Shown in pieces: positions 12,901 through 26,811 of a stretch of 64,000 bases of DNA. Under the pieces are notes generated by a model that had not been told where the DNA came from, made no database searches, and worked only from the letters and a program-made list of their open reading frames with translations. The translations under genes and the position numbers were made by a program. Source of the DNA: Bombus terrestris (Eukaryota; Arthropoda; Insecta; Hymenoptera; Apidae). Within the stretch, counting starts at the first letter, position 1, and every line of letters starts with the position of its first letter. The stretch lies in the NCBI RefSeq assembly GCF_910591885.1, contig NC_063271.1:2535001-2599000 (forward strand), given 5' to 3'.

Positions 12901-15440
12901 TTAGGAAAGATAAGGTTGTCGCTTGCACTGATACTTCTTGCTACGCGATATTCCCTTATTCACGTTTAACGATCGCAACGTTAGTATCGAGAGCATAAAT
13001 TCGACGAGGATAGAGTGGTTTTAGGACTTTAATCATCGGAGATAACCGGGCGTTCGGTGAACGATCCCGGTATCAATTTTATCTCGCTGTAATTTTTTAC
13101 TGTGAACAGTTTTTCCCTGTCGAACCAACCCGGAAGGGGATTGAATTTCACGGTAACCGTTACGACCAGACACCGTGTACACGTTTGAGCGCAACGTACA
13201 CGTAGATGCAGCAGCGCGGCCCGCCACGGGAATCGCGTAGATTATTGCATCTCGCCGCGAACCATTAGCCTGACCCCTTTCACGTTCGGTAGCGATATAC
13301 GAGTTCGAACGTGGAATATTGTGCGCGCATTGCTAACCTGAAAACTGTGTTCGTCCAGTTGCTTCATAATACTCGCTGTTTCATCCTGCGCTCTGCCTCC
13401 CAGGGAAATATAGCCAGCTCACCTGTAACTTATAACGAACGCCCATGGCAATTCGATTGTCCGAGCAAATTAGGCGTTTCGCGAAACATTTTCAAATATC
13501 TGAGTCTGTCGATTCTCGTTTGCTCTCTGTCGTTTCAACGGAAGAAGCTCAAGGAACGACGAAATTCGAACAGAAATCATAGAATGAATTCACCTGGCGT
13601 TGACTATATCGTGTTTCTTGATGCGTCCTGACAGAATCGCCTGAATTTATAACACGCCGCCGACAGTGTTGCGCTAATTTCTTCCGGTCTCCTAAGTGAA
13701 AACTCTGCGATTTCAGCGTCGTTCGTTTTAAGAATTGTCCTGATTTATTTTGTGTTGTAAGAAATTGATTTCATAGACATAGAGAAGCTATTTAAAGACA
13801 GTTGGTCGATCCCTTTAGGAACGTCACGCGTCGTTTCGATCGATAATCGACTTTTGCTTTGTTTCGACCGTTTGCTTCGCGGAAATTGCAACATTTGTAA
13901 GCACAAGTAGCAGGAGCCACGTTTCGTCGAAATGCAAAGGAGTGCAGATGCCAGCTGGAGATAAAAAGGGGCACTGTGTGGCTGGTGCTCGATTAGGTGA
14001 TGGGTAGAATTAACAGGATGGTCGTAATCTGATTCGAGAACCATCGGGTTCATAGTGTACGTTTCCATAAAGCGGCGTTGTGTACACGAGTCACCTGTTT
14101 AGCCACGTAGGGTCGTACACTCACGAGGGCTGAGGCAACTCGTCCGTAATAACGGAAGCTACTCCGGCTCGACGTTGGTTAATCGGATGTCGCCAGAAAC
14201 ACGCCATCCTACCGATGAAAACAGCTAGCCCGTATCCCTGTTTACACACGATACAATTTGCTCGAAGATTCGATGCTTTTCGAGCTCGGTCAGCTTTGAA
14301 TTAATTGGCGCCGTTGCTTTTGTATCGTGCATCGTCGGCTCCGCGATATTCGTTCTACGTTGCAATATTTCCTTCGTTCGCAATGTAGGAAGATCCATCT
14401 GCAAGCGTGTTTTCTTGGAAATTTCTGCTGCGTCCTCTCTTTCTTTTCGCGGAGGATCTACCAAACGTTACCGTGAGATAAAGTCACGAGGTTAGCCGTA
14501 ATTAAACTTACTCTAAAATTTGCGGCTTCGTGAAATAGCGGCAAAACTGTCTAACCTCTCGTCAGGTTCCCGATTCGACGAATGATTTTTTTTTAAGCAC
14601 CGATCTAGGTCGGCTGAATAGCGAGAATGTGTTACGTCGTACCGAACGTCGACGATTTGTCTTACCTATATTTAATTGGCCACTTGTCGAGATAATTAAT
14701 TGCTAGAAGATCTTGGCGACGGTACTTTGCAATTAGCCGCGGCGATGTTATCTGGAATATCGAGCTCTGTAAGAATCTTCCACCCCTTGGAGAAGGTTCG
14801 CTATTGCTCGGAATACTCGCTCGGATTCCGCCTTCTCCCGACCGCGGCAGGCTTAGCCCTTTCTCCTTCGCGCCACGAACAATTAATTTCACCTGTAGAG
14901 GCGGGGTGCCTTTCCAGAAATTGAATTACGCTATCTGTAGAACAAGTTAATTGCATTATTCGTAGACGAAGTGGTACACGCGGCTTACGTAAATGCACCA
15001 ACACTTCGAACTCGTTCTCTTTACCGTGTCGCTGTCGCATCGACGTCGCGCGCCACGCTCTCTCTCTCTCCTCTCTTCTCTCCCTATTTCAGTTGAAATT
15101 GAAATTTATTCAGCCGAGACAGCGGGCCGGGAACCTCCTCTTTGGTATTCGGCCGTCGTGGCGGCGGCGATGAAGTCGCTCGCCGATCCGGAACACCCGT
15201 TATATTTTTCGAAAGTCTACCTCGCGACCGGAATACGAATAGCGGTTAGATCGGGGGTGGTCGTAAAATATGAAACGATAATGGCCGATCGTCGATTCTC
15301 GATGGTTTGTTTCCTCCGAAGACGATCGTTGAAACGCAAAAATTACCACGTCGTATTCGCGATGGCGTTGGTAATCGATTGGCGACAGGTCGGCGTTCCT
15401 CTAACGTTCGAGCTAATGCACGTCTTTTCTTCTTTTTGCC

Positions 15441-15447
15441 TGTTCTT

Positions 15448-15480
<33 letters not shown>
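15441..15480. repeat. CT/T-rich low-complexity tract
   Basis: CT dinucleotide repeat passing into CTTT and a T run. It supplies the low-complexity end of an otherwise unrecognised reading frame. Confidence 0.85.
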
Positions 15481-16227
15481 CATTTCTGTTATTTTAGAGA
15501 TGGTGCACGACAATGCTGCCGGTGATCGACGACGACCATGAGTTTTCCAATTTACGCTTTATCGGGACAGATTGCGCGCTAACGCGAAATAGAAGAAACA
15601 GAAACGCGGTTGTGTGGCAGGTTTACGTGTCGTCCGGTGATTCGTCGTTGTCGATGGGAAACGTCGATGGTTTTTTCTCTTTCGGTGAAAAATAAGTGGA
15701 TCCATCCGCACACGTTTATAACAGTCGCGGCGACGAGAATGATCGTGGGATTGGCGTTTTTCGACAGCCGAAATCTATCGTTTCCGCAATTTCTTTCAAC
15801 CCCGGTGAACAGGTTTCGTTCCTGTCCGCGTAATTTTACGTAATTTCCATGATCGAGTTGCATCATCTTTTTCTTTTTTCCTTTATTTTCCTCGTCTTTC
15901 TCCACCCCTCCTTTTTTATCTCGTCTCTTAGGTTCTTTCATCTTTCTAGCGATTCGTTCCCAAACGGCCAAGAACCATGTACGCGATCCTTGGCCATTTT
16001 TCGGGTAATTCGGTTACCGAGAAGAGAGAAGCGTTTTGCCAGTTCCATTAAGCTAGAGGCTGATACCAGAAGAGAGGGGAAAGAAAATCGATTATGGAGC
16101 TTCACGACGCGTCCGCTCTGAAAGCATCGGTGCCTTACGCGATAAATCCTTCTTGTGAAAGCAGATATTGCGTTAGCTACCCTCTGACCGGAAGTAGCTG
16201 CTACTTTTAAATTTCATCCACGATATA

Positions 16228-16260
16228 TCGACGATTTTCTATCCCCGATAAAATCGTCGA
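16228..16260. other. Perfect 11-bp inverted repeat (hairpin)
   Basis: TCGACGATTTT (16228-16238) is followed, after an 11-base loop, by its exact complement AAAATCGTCGA (16250-16260). It could form a stem-loop as DNA or RNA. In 64 kb, one such stem by chance is plausible, so no function is claimed. Confidence 0.6.
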
Positions 16261-16571
16261 ATATTCTTTGCTCTCGATCGTCCCGAATTTAACGCTCTAT
16301 TACCGTTTGACCGGATCGAACGTTTAACGTGGTTGCTATTTTCAACCTGAGCAGGAAGAATAAATTGGCCGTTTGCGTCGTAGATCGTCGATGCCCCGTC
16401 ACAGGAATATTCTCTAACTTAACGAACAACGTTCCGCTCTGACCGCGGTGCGCGCATGAGCCGGAAGATCTCGGAGCACTGCATCGGCATCCTTGCTAAT
16501 TAGGTATCCTTTCTTAATGAAATTTGACATTCGCACAAAGACAGATCATCGTACATTTTCACCTACCATAG

Positions 16572-16605
16572 TACTTCGTCCAGTGCCTCCTACAGTCATT
16601 CAGGT
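16572..16605 (+). other. Splice-like signals bracketing a possible 32-nt micro-exon
   Basis: A pyrimidine-rich acceptor-like stretch ends in ACCATAG at 16571, and a strong donor TTCAG|GTAAGTTTTT has its GT at 16604-16605. Between them are 32 bases open in all three frames, a length seen in neural micro-exons. Equally, the donor may belong to a longer exon extending left, or both signals may be chance. I see no conserved peptide. Confidence 0.15.
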
Positions 16606-17318
16606 AAGTTTTTGTACGTTTTATACTCGTGCAATACCGTGTTTGTTTATTTAACGTACAAAGTAACGACAATCGTTTCGCAAGTTTAATCAACTATAAA
16701 AAAAATATGTTATTTCAATAAGAATAACCTCGTTGTAGAATATTCGCTAATTTTCGTGATTGACCGAATTTCAAAACGAAGCAACTTGGAGTTGGAGCGT
16801 TTCTAGATCTTCGAGAAAGTAATTAAAAAGAACCGTATTTCCATTGGAAGGATAGGTGGATGTCTGTGATACTTGATGCTACGGTGGCAATGTCATCGAT
16901 ATCTCGCGATAATAACGAACGGAAAAGCGTGTCGCGTTTCCTCGCAGAACAGCTCACAGTTTCATACCGATTACATACCGGCATGGATCATGAATACGCT
17001 GTTACCACACGGAGAGCCACTTATCCCTGAAATAGAATTGTTTGCACCGACTTGTAAATCGTGTTGTCGTACCAACGTAATATCGCGACTGAATTACCTT
17101 CATGCTGCATCGAGCGCCATGCACCGAACTGCTACTGCAATTTACTACTTTAGCTTCGTATTAGATGACCTCTGCTACTTCTCTATTACCGGAAGCATCG
17201 TATCACATAGCCGGTAGTTTTTAACATCGACAACGAACAATTTATAAATAAAACGCTCTCGTGTTACCGAGTGTTGCACGGGTCGCTTGCAAAGGCACAT
17301 TTCCAAAGAAGCAGCTCT

Positions 17319-17321
<3 letters not shown>

Positions 17322-17350
<29 letters not shown>
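17322..17350. repeat. T29 homopolymer
   Basis: Twenty-nine consecutive T residues followed by AA. On the minus strand this is a poly(A) run, which could mark the 3' end of an old retroposed copy. The minus-strand sequence upstream of the A run matches no repeat that I can see elsewhere in the window. Confidence 0.9.
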
Positions 17351-17355
<5 letters not shown>

Positions 17356-19180
17356 CCCTATCGTCCAATCGATAGTTTTATATACGTACTCGGATCGTTC
17401 CCTTACGACTTGCGTCGTAACTAACTCTCGACGATCATTTACGCCTGTTAATTCGATTCCCGAATCGTCTGAGCGGTGATTCCTGAGTGATTTACATTAA
17501 CACAATGCCCCTTTTACATAACGAACCGCGGCTACCGGCATATAAATATAATACGCTCTTTGCATACGCACAATACGCTGTTTACATAAGCGTAATAGGT
17601 ACCGCGATCATGTGGTGCGTTTACGTGCGTACTTACCAATGTGACTCATTAAAGTTATAACGTTCATTAATACGAAGAAACATCGTAATTCTCGTTGTCA
17701 TTAGCCACAACGTGGAAGACGCTGTTTTTCTTTGCATTATTGTTCGAGCGTACAGGGTCAATCGGTTGTCTCAAAGTTTTCCCTGGAGGAAAGTTGACCA
17801 CTTCGGTGGTCCGTCGTAGTTTTACGGGAGTTCCGGCGACAAAGGCGAAAATTTTCGAAAGAACGAGCTATCGATCGCCGAATGATAGAGTAGGAAAGAT
17901 GATTCGCGGTTGCTCGGCTATGAACGAAACAATTTCACCGATCGGATTACGACGCGGATCAGTGTAAACGCGACCGGTTGCGTCAGCTTTTGAAGGGACG
18001 TGACGAGAGAGCGTGAGCAGCTGGTCCTCGGGATTAAGTAATCCGCCGTACCGTTCAAAGAGGGAAAAGGCGTTATCCATAGGAAAGTGAAGAAACCATC
18101 CCGAGGTCACGGTGAATATCAATAACGTAGAATTTCTTCGACGATCGGTCAATTCGAATATCCGATTGGTCGCAAACGCCAAGTTCGCCAAGTACTCGCT
18201 AGCTACTCCTTTTAAGGAAATCAAATCGCAAATCCTGCAACCTCGGGAACGGAAATCCTTATAAATGGAGGAAGGACGTTGAAGCTACTTTGTTGTATGT
18301 ACAATATTATCTTTCGCATACGCTGGATATACTTCACTGGTATTACGCTAAAATAGATAAAAGGCTGCTTTGGATATTTGCCATTCAGCGTTTAGACGAC
18401 TCTCGGCAAAGGCAATCAGGATCCGTGCTATTTTCTTTCATGGTACCGTGTCACGATTTCCGATCGTTTGTTTCTTCACGATCTACGCGTATTCCGATAA
18501 GTCGATGTATCTCCCTAAAAATATATCTTTCGTAAGAAGAAAGAGATAAGTTTTATTTCGGTCAAAGCGTAAATGAGAAATAGCAGACGTAAATACTCGC
18601 TTGCAAGTTCGTTACGGATAAAATAAGAATGTTCGTTAAATTCCCCTTGCGAAGCAAAGTAAGAAGCGCGGAATTCTAGCTTCACCCGGTGACGATAATT
18701 ATACTAATTTCTGCTGCAGGAATTCGTGCGTGCATTCCCTGTTGGACGCGGTCTACGTGCTCGTACCTCGCTCTCACCGGGTATTCGCAGGCGCTCGTAT
18801 GTCGGTTGTGCCGTCGCTACCGTCGTCGCGTAAAACAGCATGATTATATTCATTCTTGTGTGCACGTTGACGCATACAGAACGCGAGTTCATCGTCTGTG
18901 TACGCGATAGCGTGTTCCGAGCGTGGTTGCTTTGCACTAACAAAGATTCGCATCTGTGTTCGTAGCACGTAGATGATTCGCGAGTTCGCTTCGAAAATTC
19001 TATCCTTGGCCTCTGCCACGGCTCCGTTGCATCTTCTCTCTGGTTGCGAGGCGATGCACGCGCACGTCTATACGTCGCTTCGTTTGCGATGCACGCCTGT
19101 TGGTACACACCTTCGCTCGAGGGATTGCTCTCGATCGGATTTACCGCCTTTATTTACGTCGTTACGCGCTCCAGGAAAAC

Positions 19181-19270
19181 CTTCCCGCTTCTTTCCTCCT
19201 CTCTCTTTTTCTCTCCCTCTATCTCTCTATTTCTCTTTTTCTCTCTCTTTCTCTTCCTCTCTCAACTCTA
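19181..19270. repeat. Long polypyrimidine (CT/T) tract
   Basis: About 90 bases almost wholly of C and T, with TCTCTC and TTTTT blocks; looser pyrimidine bias continues to about 19400. It generates the Leu/Ser/Phe-rich frames in this region. Such tracts can form triplex DNA. Confidence 0.85.
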
Positions 19271-21316
19271 TCCACACTCCCTACGGCACCTCTTCTCGTT
19301 TTTCCCTTCCTGTTATTTCTTCTTTTTTATGTCTCCTACCTTCCTCGCTTGCTTCCGTCTTTTCGATCCCTCCCACGCTCCGCTTCTTCGCTCCCTCGTC
19401 GCTGCGAGCTAAAACGCGCGTTCCACCCATCTCCGATCGGTTTACGGGAAGGTTTTCAGCCGAGGCCGCTGGGAACTGTTCTGAATCTGAAATTATGTAT
19501 GACACGTATTTACCTCTGGCCTGTAGCTTTCGACTGTCTGTTATCCGATAGCTCGCGGAATAGCAGAGAAGTATTTGGTAGAAAATGTTAAGCTGTCTCC
19601 GGTGTTTCCTTCTGCGGAAAAACTGTCCTCTTCGGTTAACGATATGCTGGCACGATGGCAGTGAAGCTTAGGGTGGAATGAAAGCTACTTCGTTCGACAA
19701 GACGAGGTAATATTTTTGAAAAGTGATTCTCCTGTGACCCTAGCATGAGGATGATAATCGTCGATAGGGAAAGCGCTTTTACATCGATTCGCTTCGTGTT
19801 TTACGTCGACGTATCTTTGATCGAAAAGTCGCGTGATATTTTTACTGTCTCGTGTTGGAATACGCTTATTTGTCTACGGTTTCTCTCGATTTATTCATGA
19901 CTGCACAACTGTCCGACGTGACTGTTTGTTTCCAGCTTTCGTTTCGCCAAGGTCGATTTTTATTACCTCGTTTGTGGCTGTTTTCTTTTTCCCTTTTTTC
20001 TCTTTTTTTTCAGCACGCACACGAAATTATTTTTTCCGGGATCCACATTATTACACGTTCGCTACAAAATATCCGCGTTCTTTAGAAATTTGTGTCTCGT
20101 TTGTGGACGTGACTTTCGTTGTTTTGTATCTCACTGTCTCCGGGCGATCGTTCACGCGTGTAACCGCTTTCCTTGTGCGAATCGGAACTCGTGCCGTCTA
20201 ATTTGAATAAATCGGTTGTTCCGAGATCTGTTGGTCGTTCTTGGAAGATTTATGTTTTCCGTGCTATGACAACCAGACCTATTCTTTATTTCCTGTCTGA
20301 TTTTCACTCGGTTTTATTTCATTGCTGGCGACGTACATAAGCAATAGAAAAAGAACGTTTGCGCGAACTTTCTGAGTCAAAGTTGCAATAGCGTCGATAC
20401 AAACATCGATCGGTTAATGATGCCTGCAAACTTTCCTAATTCTTCTATGCTAAATATTTATCGTCAGGCTGCGAGTGATTATACAAATTTACGTTATGTG
20501 AACATAAAAAGTCGATTCGTTGTTCGATAAACGTTACACGTAGTCGAAAATGACGCCGTGAAACAATAACGAAGATAAACAGTACTCGAGTTGTTTGGCA
20601 AAGTTACGAACCGAGCGATATTAATTTCTTGCCGAACCGTTCTGCCATTCTCGATTCTTCCATTTTAATAAAGCGCTTCGCGTTTACGCGTCGTCGGTCC
20701 CATCGAACGTTCGCTTGGCAGATTTAATCGGAACTTAGTTTCAGATTTGTCAAAGAATCCGCTCCAAGTGGCACGCAGCAACGAGAAATTGGACAACGAA
20801 ACTTTTCCATCGGCCTGATGCTTTTTTTTGTCAATTTTTCTACGGATCAATATCGTTAATCGTTTGAAGTTGGCGAAATAAAAAAGAAAAATGCTGTCGC
20901 TCTCGGTTGTTTTGACTCTCGGCAAGAAGCTCCGTGAATGTTAAAATTTACGCCGCAAACGGTTCGCTCGTGCATACCCGATATTTCATTCTTTATGGCA
21001 AATAAATACGCGCGCAAGATGGAACGTCACGGACCATGAAACTTTTATTTCCGCGGCTCATCCTTTATATATAGAGGACGCCACGATTTGACCCATAAAT
21101 GGATATATTGCCAAGAATACGTTGAATTGAAAGAAATAGCACCGGCTAACATTAGGATTGAAATATGTAGAAGGAATAGCTACGACGACGCGAAGAAAGT
21201 TTAAAATGTTTCCGGGTGAAATTATCGGAAGAAACACGAATGAAAATTAAATAAATGCAAGGATACAATTTTTCAATTTGAATTTTAATTCAACGAAAAT
21301 TAGTTTACGGACTTTA

Positions 21317-21340
21317 TTTTTTTTTTTCTTTTTTTTGTTT
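21317..21340. repeat. T-rich tract
   Basis: T runs interrupted by single C and G bases within an AT-rich stretch. Confidence 0.85.
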
Positions 21341-24300
21341 TACATTTATTATTCGTGCATGGAACGGACTTTTGTAGTAATACTTCCTTTGTATGCGTTT
21401 CACTAGAGCGCCATTTTTGCACCAAAAAAAAAATCTATTGTGGCATAGTAACGGCTGATGAATCACCAACTCTGTCCTCGTAGAACGTTGGCGTGGGCGC
21501 TACTTAAGGTGTATGGGGCAGCGGAAGCGACAGAATTGATAAGGGAACAAGAAAGGATAGCGTTTCCTCCTTCTTTCGAATCGCGACAGTATGCGAATTC
21601 TTATTTCTGTCCGACGATAGAAAAGGTGGATGTGCGAGTAAAGGAAAAATCTTGTCGACGAAGAGGTCTATGAAGTCCGCGGATTTTCATCGATGGTGTT
21701 GCATTTGAAAATATTCGTTGCACCTTTGTTTCCGCAAACGTAGCGTTTATGAAAGGACGGCGGCTGCCGTCTCGAGTTTCGAAATCCTGAGCAAATGCTT
21801 CTGCAAGCCGGAACAAATGTTTGAGCAGAACTTGGCTGTACGTACACGTGTATCGACGAAATGGTCGCGAGCTAGGAAACCGGCGTTGTAGTTACCGGAC
21901 TAATCCCAGCGCTCCGGCTTAACCTGAAAACTTGTACTTACTTAATCCCTTGGTGCATGAATTCTTGGCTTCGATAGAATAGCGTGCTCGTTCCAGTTTA
22001 TTCGCGGCTCATCAGATATACATAGGCTCGTCATTCGAATGAAGTTGACGATCGCATGCGACCGTTGCGAGTTCCAAATCTGTTTTCCAATCCAACGGTC
22101 GGGGGGAAAGGAGAGACCGAGGACAGAAAAGAAAAAAGATCGAGCATGGTCTACTCTTACGAGCAGGAGGTGCGATGAAAAGATATCGGTGCGGTGAAAA
22201 ATAACAGGAAGGGCGTAATGTAAAACTTCTCATAATGTTTACGGTGGTAGAATTACGATAAATTTGCATTTTATCTGGCCACCGTCCTTGGAAGATAGAA
22301 CGTTGTTAACGTCTTTCCTTTTTGGAAGTCGCGCTCGCAGAAAATTTCAGGAACACTCGAGATTTTTCTTGAATTTCCAGTCGCGGTTCCTTTTTACGAA
22401 ACGAGCTTTTCTTTGTCGTGGCGCGTACCTTGAAAACTCTGGGAGGAGCAACGGCGTGTGCACTGGCCTGGCCTTGATGAGAAGCCTTTTCACCCTTGCT
22501 CGTGGAAGAGCCGTAAAAAATATAAGCCCGCAAAGTAGAGAGAAGTAAACGTCCCCTACCCTCTTCCGGTCCACGTTGCTCCATGCCGCGCGCTCCACCG
22601 ATGAAAAACGTAGCAATAACGCGGCCCGTGTTATCGGGGCGCAACGGCCGCACCATTTGCCCAAGTGGAATGTTCACGGACCCGCTATATAACGTTATTA
22701 TTTGCAATTAATCTCCTCGTTAATTCAATTGTTGCGCGCCGCGACAATCGCGATTACGTTCCACTCCGCTCCCCCTGTTTCCCCGGATTATCCGTTTACT
22801 TTACCGTTAATGCATTTTTCGAACACCGCCGCCGCTTCGATATCGGCATCGCGTATTTTAATTAGCTAAAATTCATGGTTGGCGCGTTTCAACGAGCTGC
22901 CCTGTTATTTTGCGATTATGCCGATGAATCCACCGACCGTCTACCGGAAGCTTGTATAAAAAATTTTATGGTTCAAAGTCGTCTCGTCCTTCTCTCTTCT
23001 TTGCGAATTACGTCTCGAAATTCGTTTTCTTTCGATCGAGTGTCCGTTTAACGATACGACGACCCGATCGCCTTGTGGCTATTTAACGATCCGCCAATAC
23101 GGACGGTTGCTATCGCTTCGAGAATACTCAGAAGTAGCCAAAAAGAAATAGTCGCGCGAAGGGCAAACGAAGAATCAGTGAAAATGACACGGTCGATTCT
23201 AGGGAACGACGAGCCATTCTGTAGCCAACTCGTCCGGAAAACACGGAACAATACTCGAGAACAGTTCGTCGGCTACTTTGTCGCGCGATGGCCGAGATGG
23301 AACGCGTTCTTCGTGAATCGTGGAGGGAACAGCGCCTCGAGCAGTCCATTTGCTTGGTTGTGTTTGCAGAGGGTGCTTCTTGGAAGGGCATTCCTGCTAT
23401 CTTCCCTTTGTGTCTTCCGTGTCTTCGTTTTTCTTACACCCTTTTCACGACCAAATTGGACGAACGGCATAAGAACGTGAACGTGAGGGGGAAGGAGGCG
23501 ATTGCTCGGCCGTTGCCACTGGTCGGTATCGTTCACCTGCTTCTTTTTACCCATCCTTTGGTTGCTTGCATTTTTCATCCTCGAAATTCAATAAATACCA
23601 CGTTGATCATCTTCGACGTCCTCTATCGAACCAGCAACTTCCTCGGATTCTTCCACGTCGAAAATTGAATTTTTTCTCATAATGGTTCTGAAGGAGCTGA
23701 GTATTACACGCTTTTCTTTGGCTCCGTTCCCTCGTGTCTCCTCTTTGCCTTTCGAGCGTCGATGGTTATCAAGATCAGTCGTTTTGTTTGGAAGAAAATT
23801 ACTTGCTTAGTAAAGGAAAAATGACTATATTTCGTAAAAATCGTACGACACGTTTCATCTCGACAACGCAACAATGGTCACAAGAGGACTGAATTGACAC
23901 ATCGAGAACGAAAGAAGTTTCCAAAATTTGGAATTCGTCTAGTCGTTGCGTTGGAAACATTCTGAAAAACTACCAGCTTAGAATATCCGTCGTGTCAGAT
24001 ACGTATCGAGTGTTTATTAAATTCCTCGCTTGCATCGTTTATCTTGGAAGACCGTTGTTTCATCTTTTCATCGAAATAAAATCCCGTCGATGGATTTTTC
24101 GTCGAAGGCTGTCGACACGTTTTCGATTCCCACGAAACGTTTTGCAATTAGAGATCGAAGCGATGTGAAATCTCGCTGCTCGTTACACTTGCAACATTTG
24201 AGCGGCTCTCGATTACGAAGGTTACCTTTCCTCGTTACGGGTTGATATTCTCGACACGGTTTTTTCTTTTCAACGACTATGTCACGTATCTTTTTATTAT

Positions 24301-26741
24301 TCCCGCGACGCGATCCAGCAATATCCGTTGCGGCATTTCTCAACGAGGGTACTTCGTTTTGATATAGGCCAAGTTCGCGTCGAAACATCCCTCGAAATCG
24401 AAACAAATAACCCGATGCGTTGATAACTAATCCAGCAAGACTGAAGAGAAACGAAGGGCAACCGTTTTCGTCTCTTCGCGTTGCAACGAGAAAAGGATGC
24501 AACTTTGGCGGATTCGACATGAGATACAATTAAAAGACGGTCTTTCTCCGTCGATTGTGAAACTCAAACGCGTCCTCTCTTAGCGACTCGATCGTCAAAG
24601 GATCCGTGTTAATTGTCAGCGAATAAACAAGATTAAAATTTCCAACCGCCCACTGCGAATATCCTTGTATCGAATGTATCTTTCGAAAGACGCGACCTAT
24701 TTCGAAATCGATCGATTCGATGCCTCCATTAGTAATAAAACTTATGGGCTACGTCCCAAATTACATGTACGACTATACGTTCTCTTCGCGTGAACTTTGA
24801 ATCGTCGAGCGGTAAGGAACGTTCCGAATTTCCCAGAGAAAGTGCGTTTCGGTTCGATCGTTAACCAAACGTTGCCTCAGCGTAGATCAATCGAACGATA
24901 CAATTAGTGCAACCTTGAAGGTGGTTCAGGCAAAGTCCGGTCGGCGAATCGGTGATGACGTTTCACTATTGCCAGCGAGAAGCCAATCGTTGCACGTAGA
25001 ATGCATACAATTCGTATTCAAGGTCCATGAGGATGTTCACGGTCGGTTAAGTCGAGCGAGTTAGGCGACCAGAGGTACCATCTAGTGCGAACAATTGCCA
25101 AGGATAGTGAAAGCCACGATTCGCGTTCGGTTAGGCTAGCGCGCGCGTGGCTTCCTGTTCGATGTTGCGACCTGGCCGTGGTTAAATCTGTCCGCGTATT
25201 ATACAATGAAAGAGCCGGTTTCACTTTGACGTAATCGACGCCTGTTACCTCGATTGTGTCATATAGGAGGCTTTCGACGTATTTACTTAGCGAAAGGGGA
25301 AGCCACCGGTCGCTCTTTCGAGGAAGAAAAAAGAGGAAAAGGATAGCTTGCGGATCGATTATGTAGGAGAAGTTTGTACGTGGGTAGGTAACGTATCGAC
25401 CTAAAGGGAATTCCTGTCTGAATCGACGATTTTATAGTAATTAGCTGACCGATCTGCATGAATGTTGTATAATTACTCCGCTTGCTAATCGACCGGTTAA
25501 ATGGCTATCGTTCTAGGGCTTAATTATCGAATAATGCGGTCTAAATTTTCCGGGGGAAAATTTCGACGTTGGTGAACGTCAGGGGACGGATACGTCACAG
25601 CGTGATACATCGTGTGTACGGTTGTTAAACTGCCGTCTCTAATTGATAATTTGCACCGCTGCTTCTCCGTTTTATTTTTCTCTGACGCCGCTAAAAGAGA
25701 GAAGACGAGAGGAAGAAAAGAAAGAAAAATGTACCTCTCGAACACTTTCGCGAAACGTGGATCCGAACAGTGGAAAGTTCACGAACTTTTCAATGAAACT
25801 GTGCTACGATTCTACCAACGGATCGTTGAATTTTTTCTCTGGCAATTATTCGTGCCGGCATCGTTCACGACTGGTGCACCGCGGAGAAACGCACGGCGAA
25901 ACCCAGCCCTCGACGTCTCTCCTTATTACCGTATTTTAAATGCCCTGTATTTCCCGGGCTGCTGTTCCTCCCCTGCGCGATTTTCTACGTCGTTTGCTTT
26001 TGTGCTCGCTCTGACGAGTTTTTCCATCAAATTAGCCACTTTTAATCGGCCTGTCTTGTAGCCGTATCCTTGCTTGTATTTATGCATGTGCTCGATGCAG
26101 CGACTGCTGCCATCGCCGCCGACGTCGTATCCCTCGTATATAAAGTCGCGCATACGACCACTCTGTCTCGACCGGGTCGACTCGGAATCGATATCGCGTA
26201 GCCCAGTTTACCAACGGTGTGCAGATGTATCAACGCGCGATCCTTACGGATGGTTTCCAAGCCAACCAGCGATCCAGTCGTCGCGGACCAATTCTCCTCG
26301 CGGCTTGTCCTCTCCGATGCCTGGATTACGCTTGGCCTGTTCGCAAAAACCGCCGGCCGAACATTGCAGGATTCGTCGAAATGAATCCACGTAATTCGTG
26401 CGGTGGCACGCTCGACGCGTCGTCCCTTTCCCGCGCTGACAACCACGTTCCACTGTCCAGGATTAAGGTGCTTTCCGGGGTGAGCAGGAAATTTGTGATC
26501 GCGTGGCACACGGTTAATGTTCCATCCAGGGATGTATCTTTCTGTGAAAGAAATCGTTTCGTCGAATCGCATTATCGAAATAAAATGCGCTCTACAAGCA
26601 ACGAACACTGACAGTAGTCTGGAAGAGTTTCGTGCTCGCAAGCGAGCAACGCGTTGTCTTCTTTCCTCGAAGGAAAGAGCAGGGGACAGAAGACGAGGAT
26701 GAACATGATCGGTATCGTTTTTGGAGCCGGATGAAATACAT

Positions 26742-26777
26742 CTCTCTCTCACACACACGCGCGCGCGCTCGCGCGCG

Positions 26778-26810
<33 letters not shown>

Positions 26811-26811
26811 C
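26742..26811. repeat. Compound CT / CA / CG microsatellite (Z-DNA-prone)
   Basis: A short CT repeat passes into CA, then CG, then a long CA array. Strict purine-pyrimidine alternation runs over 26750-26768 and 26770-26810, broken only by one CTC step. The opposite strand encodes alternating Cys-Val, which inflates the 277-codon and 195-codon minus-strand frames here. Alternating CG/CA is the classical Z-DNA-forming sequence. Confidence 0.9.

Larger units (their letters stand above)
8922..16227. other. Intronic or intergenic DNA, no gene recognised
   Basis: About 7.3 kb without a recognisable gene. Open frames are short and come in overlapping opposite-strand pairs; the longest, 182 codons at 14993-15541, runs through a CT microsatellite that encodes its Ser/Leu/Phe-rich tail. 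A donor-like CTCT|GTAAGTACG lies on the minus strand near 10030 without a supporting exon. Confidence 0.5.
16606..26741. other. Intronic or intergenic DNA, no gene recognised
   Basis: About 10 kb with no recognised gene. Contents are low-complexity tracts (listed separately), an AT-rich zone at 21000-21440 and isolated minus-strand donor-like strings near 17632 (ATTG|GTAAGTAC) and 21940. Long open frames at 18973-19551 and 26042-26875 are explained by pyrimidine tracts and the CA/CG repeat. Confidence 0.5.

Noticed and set aside
18973..19551. 192-codon frame and two overlapping frames
   Set aside because: Produced by the polypyrimidine tract at 19181-19270, which has no stop in any + frame.
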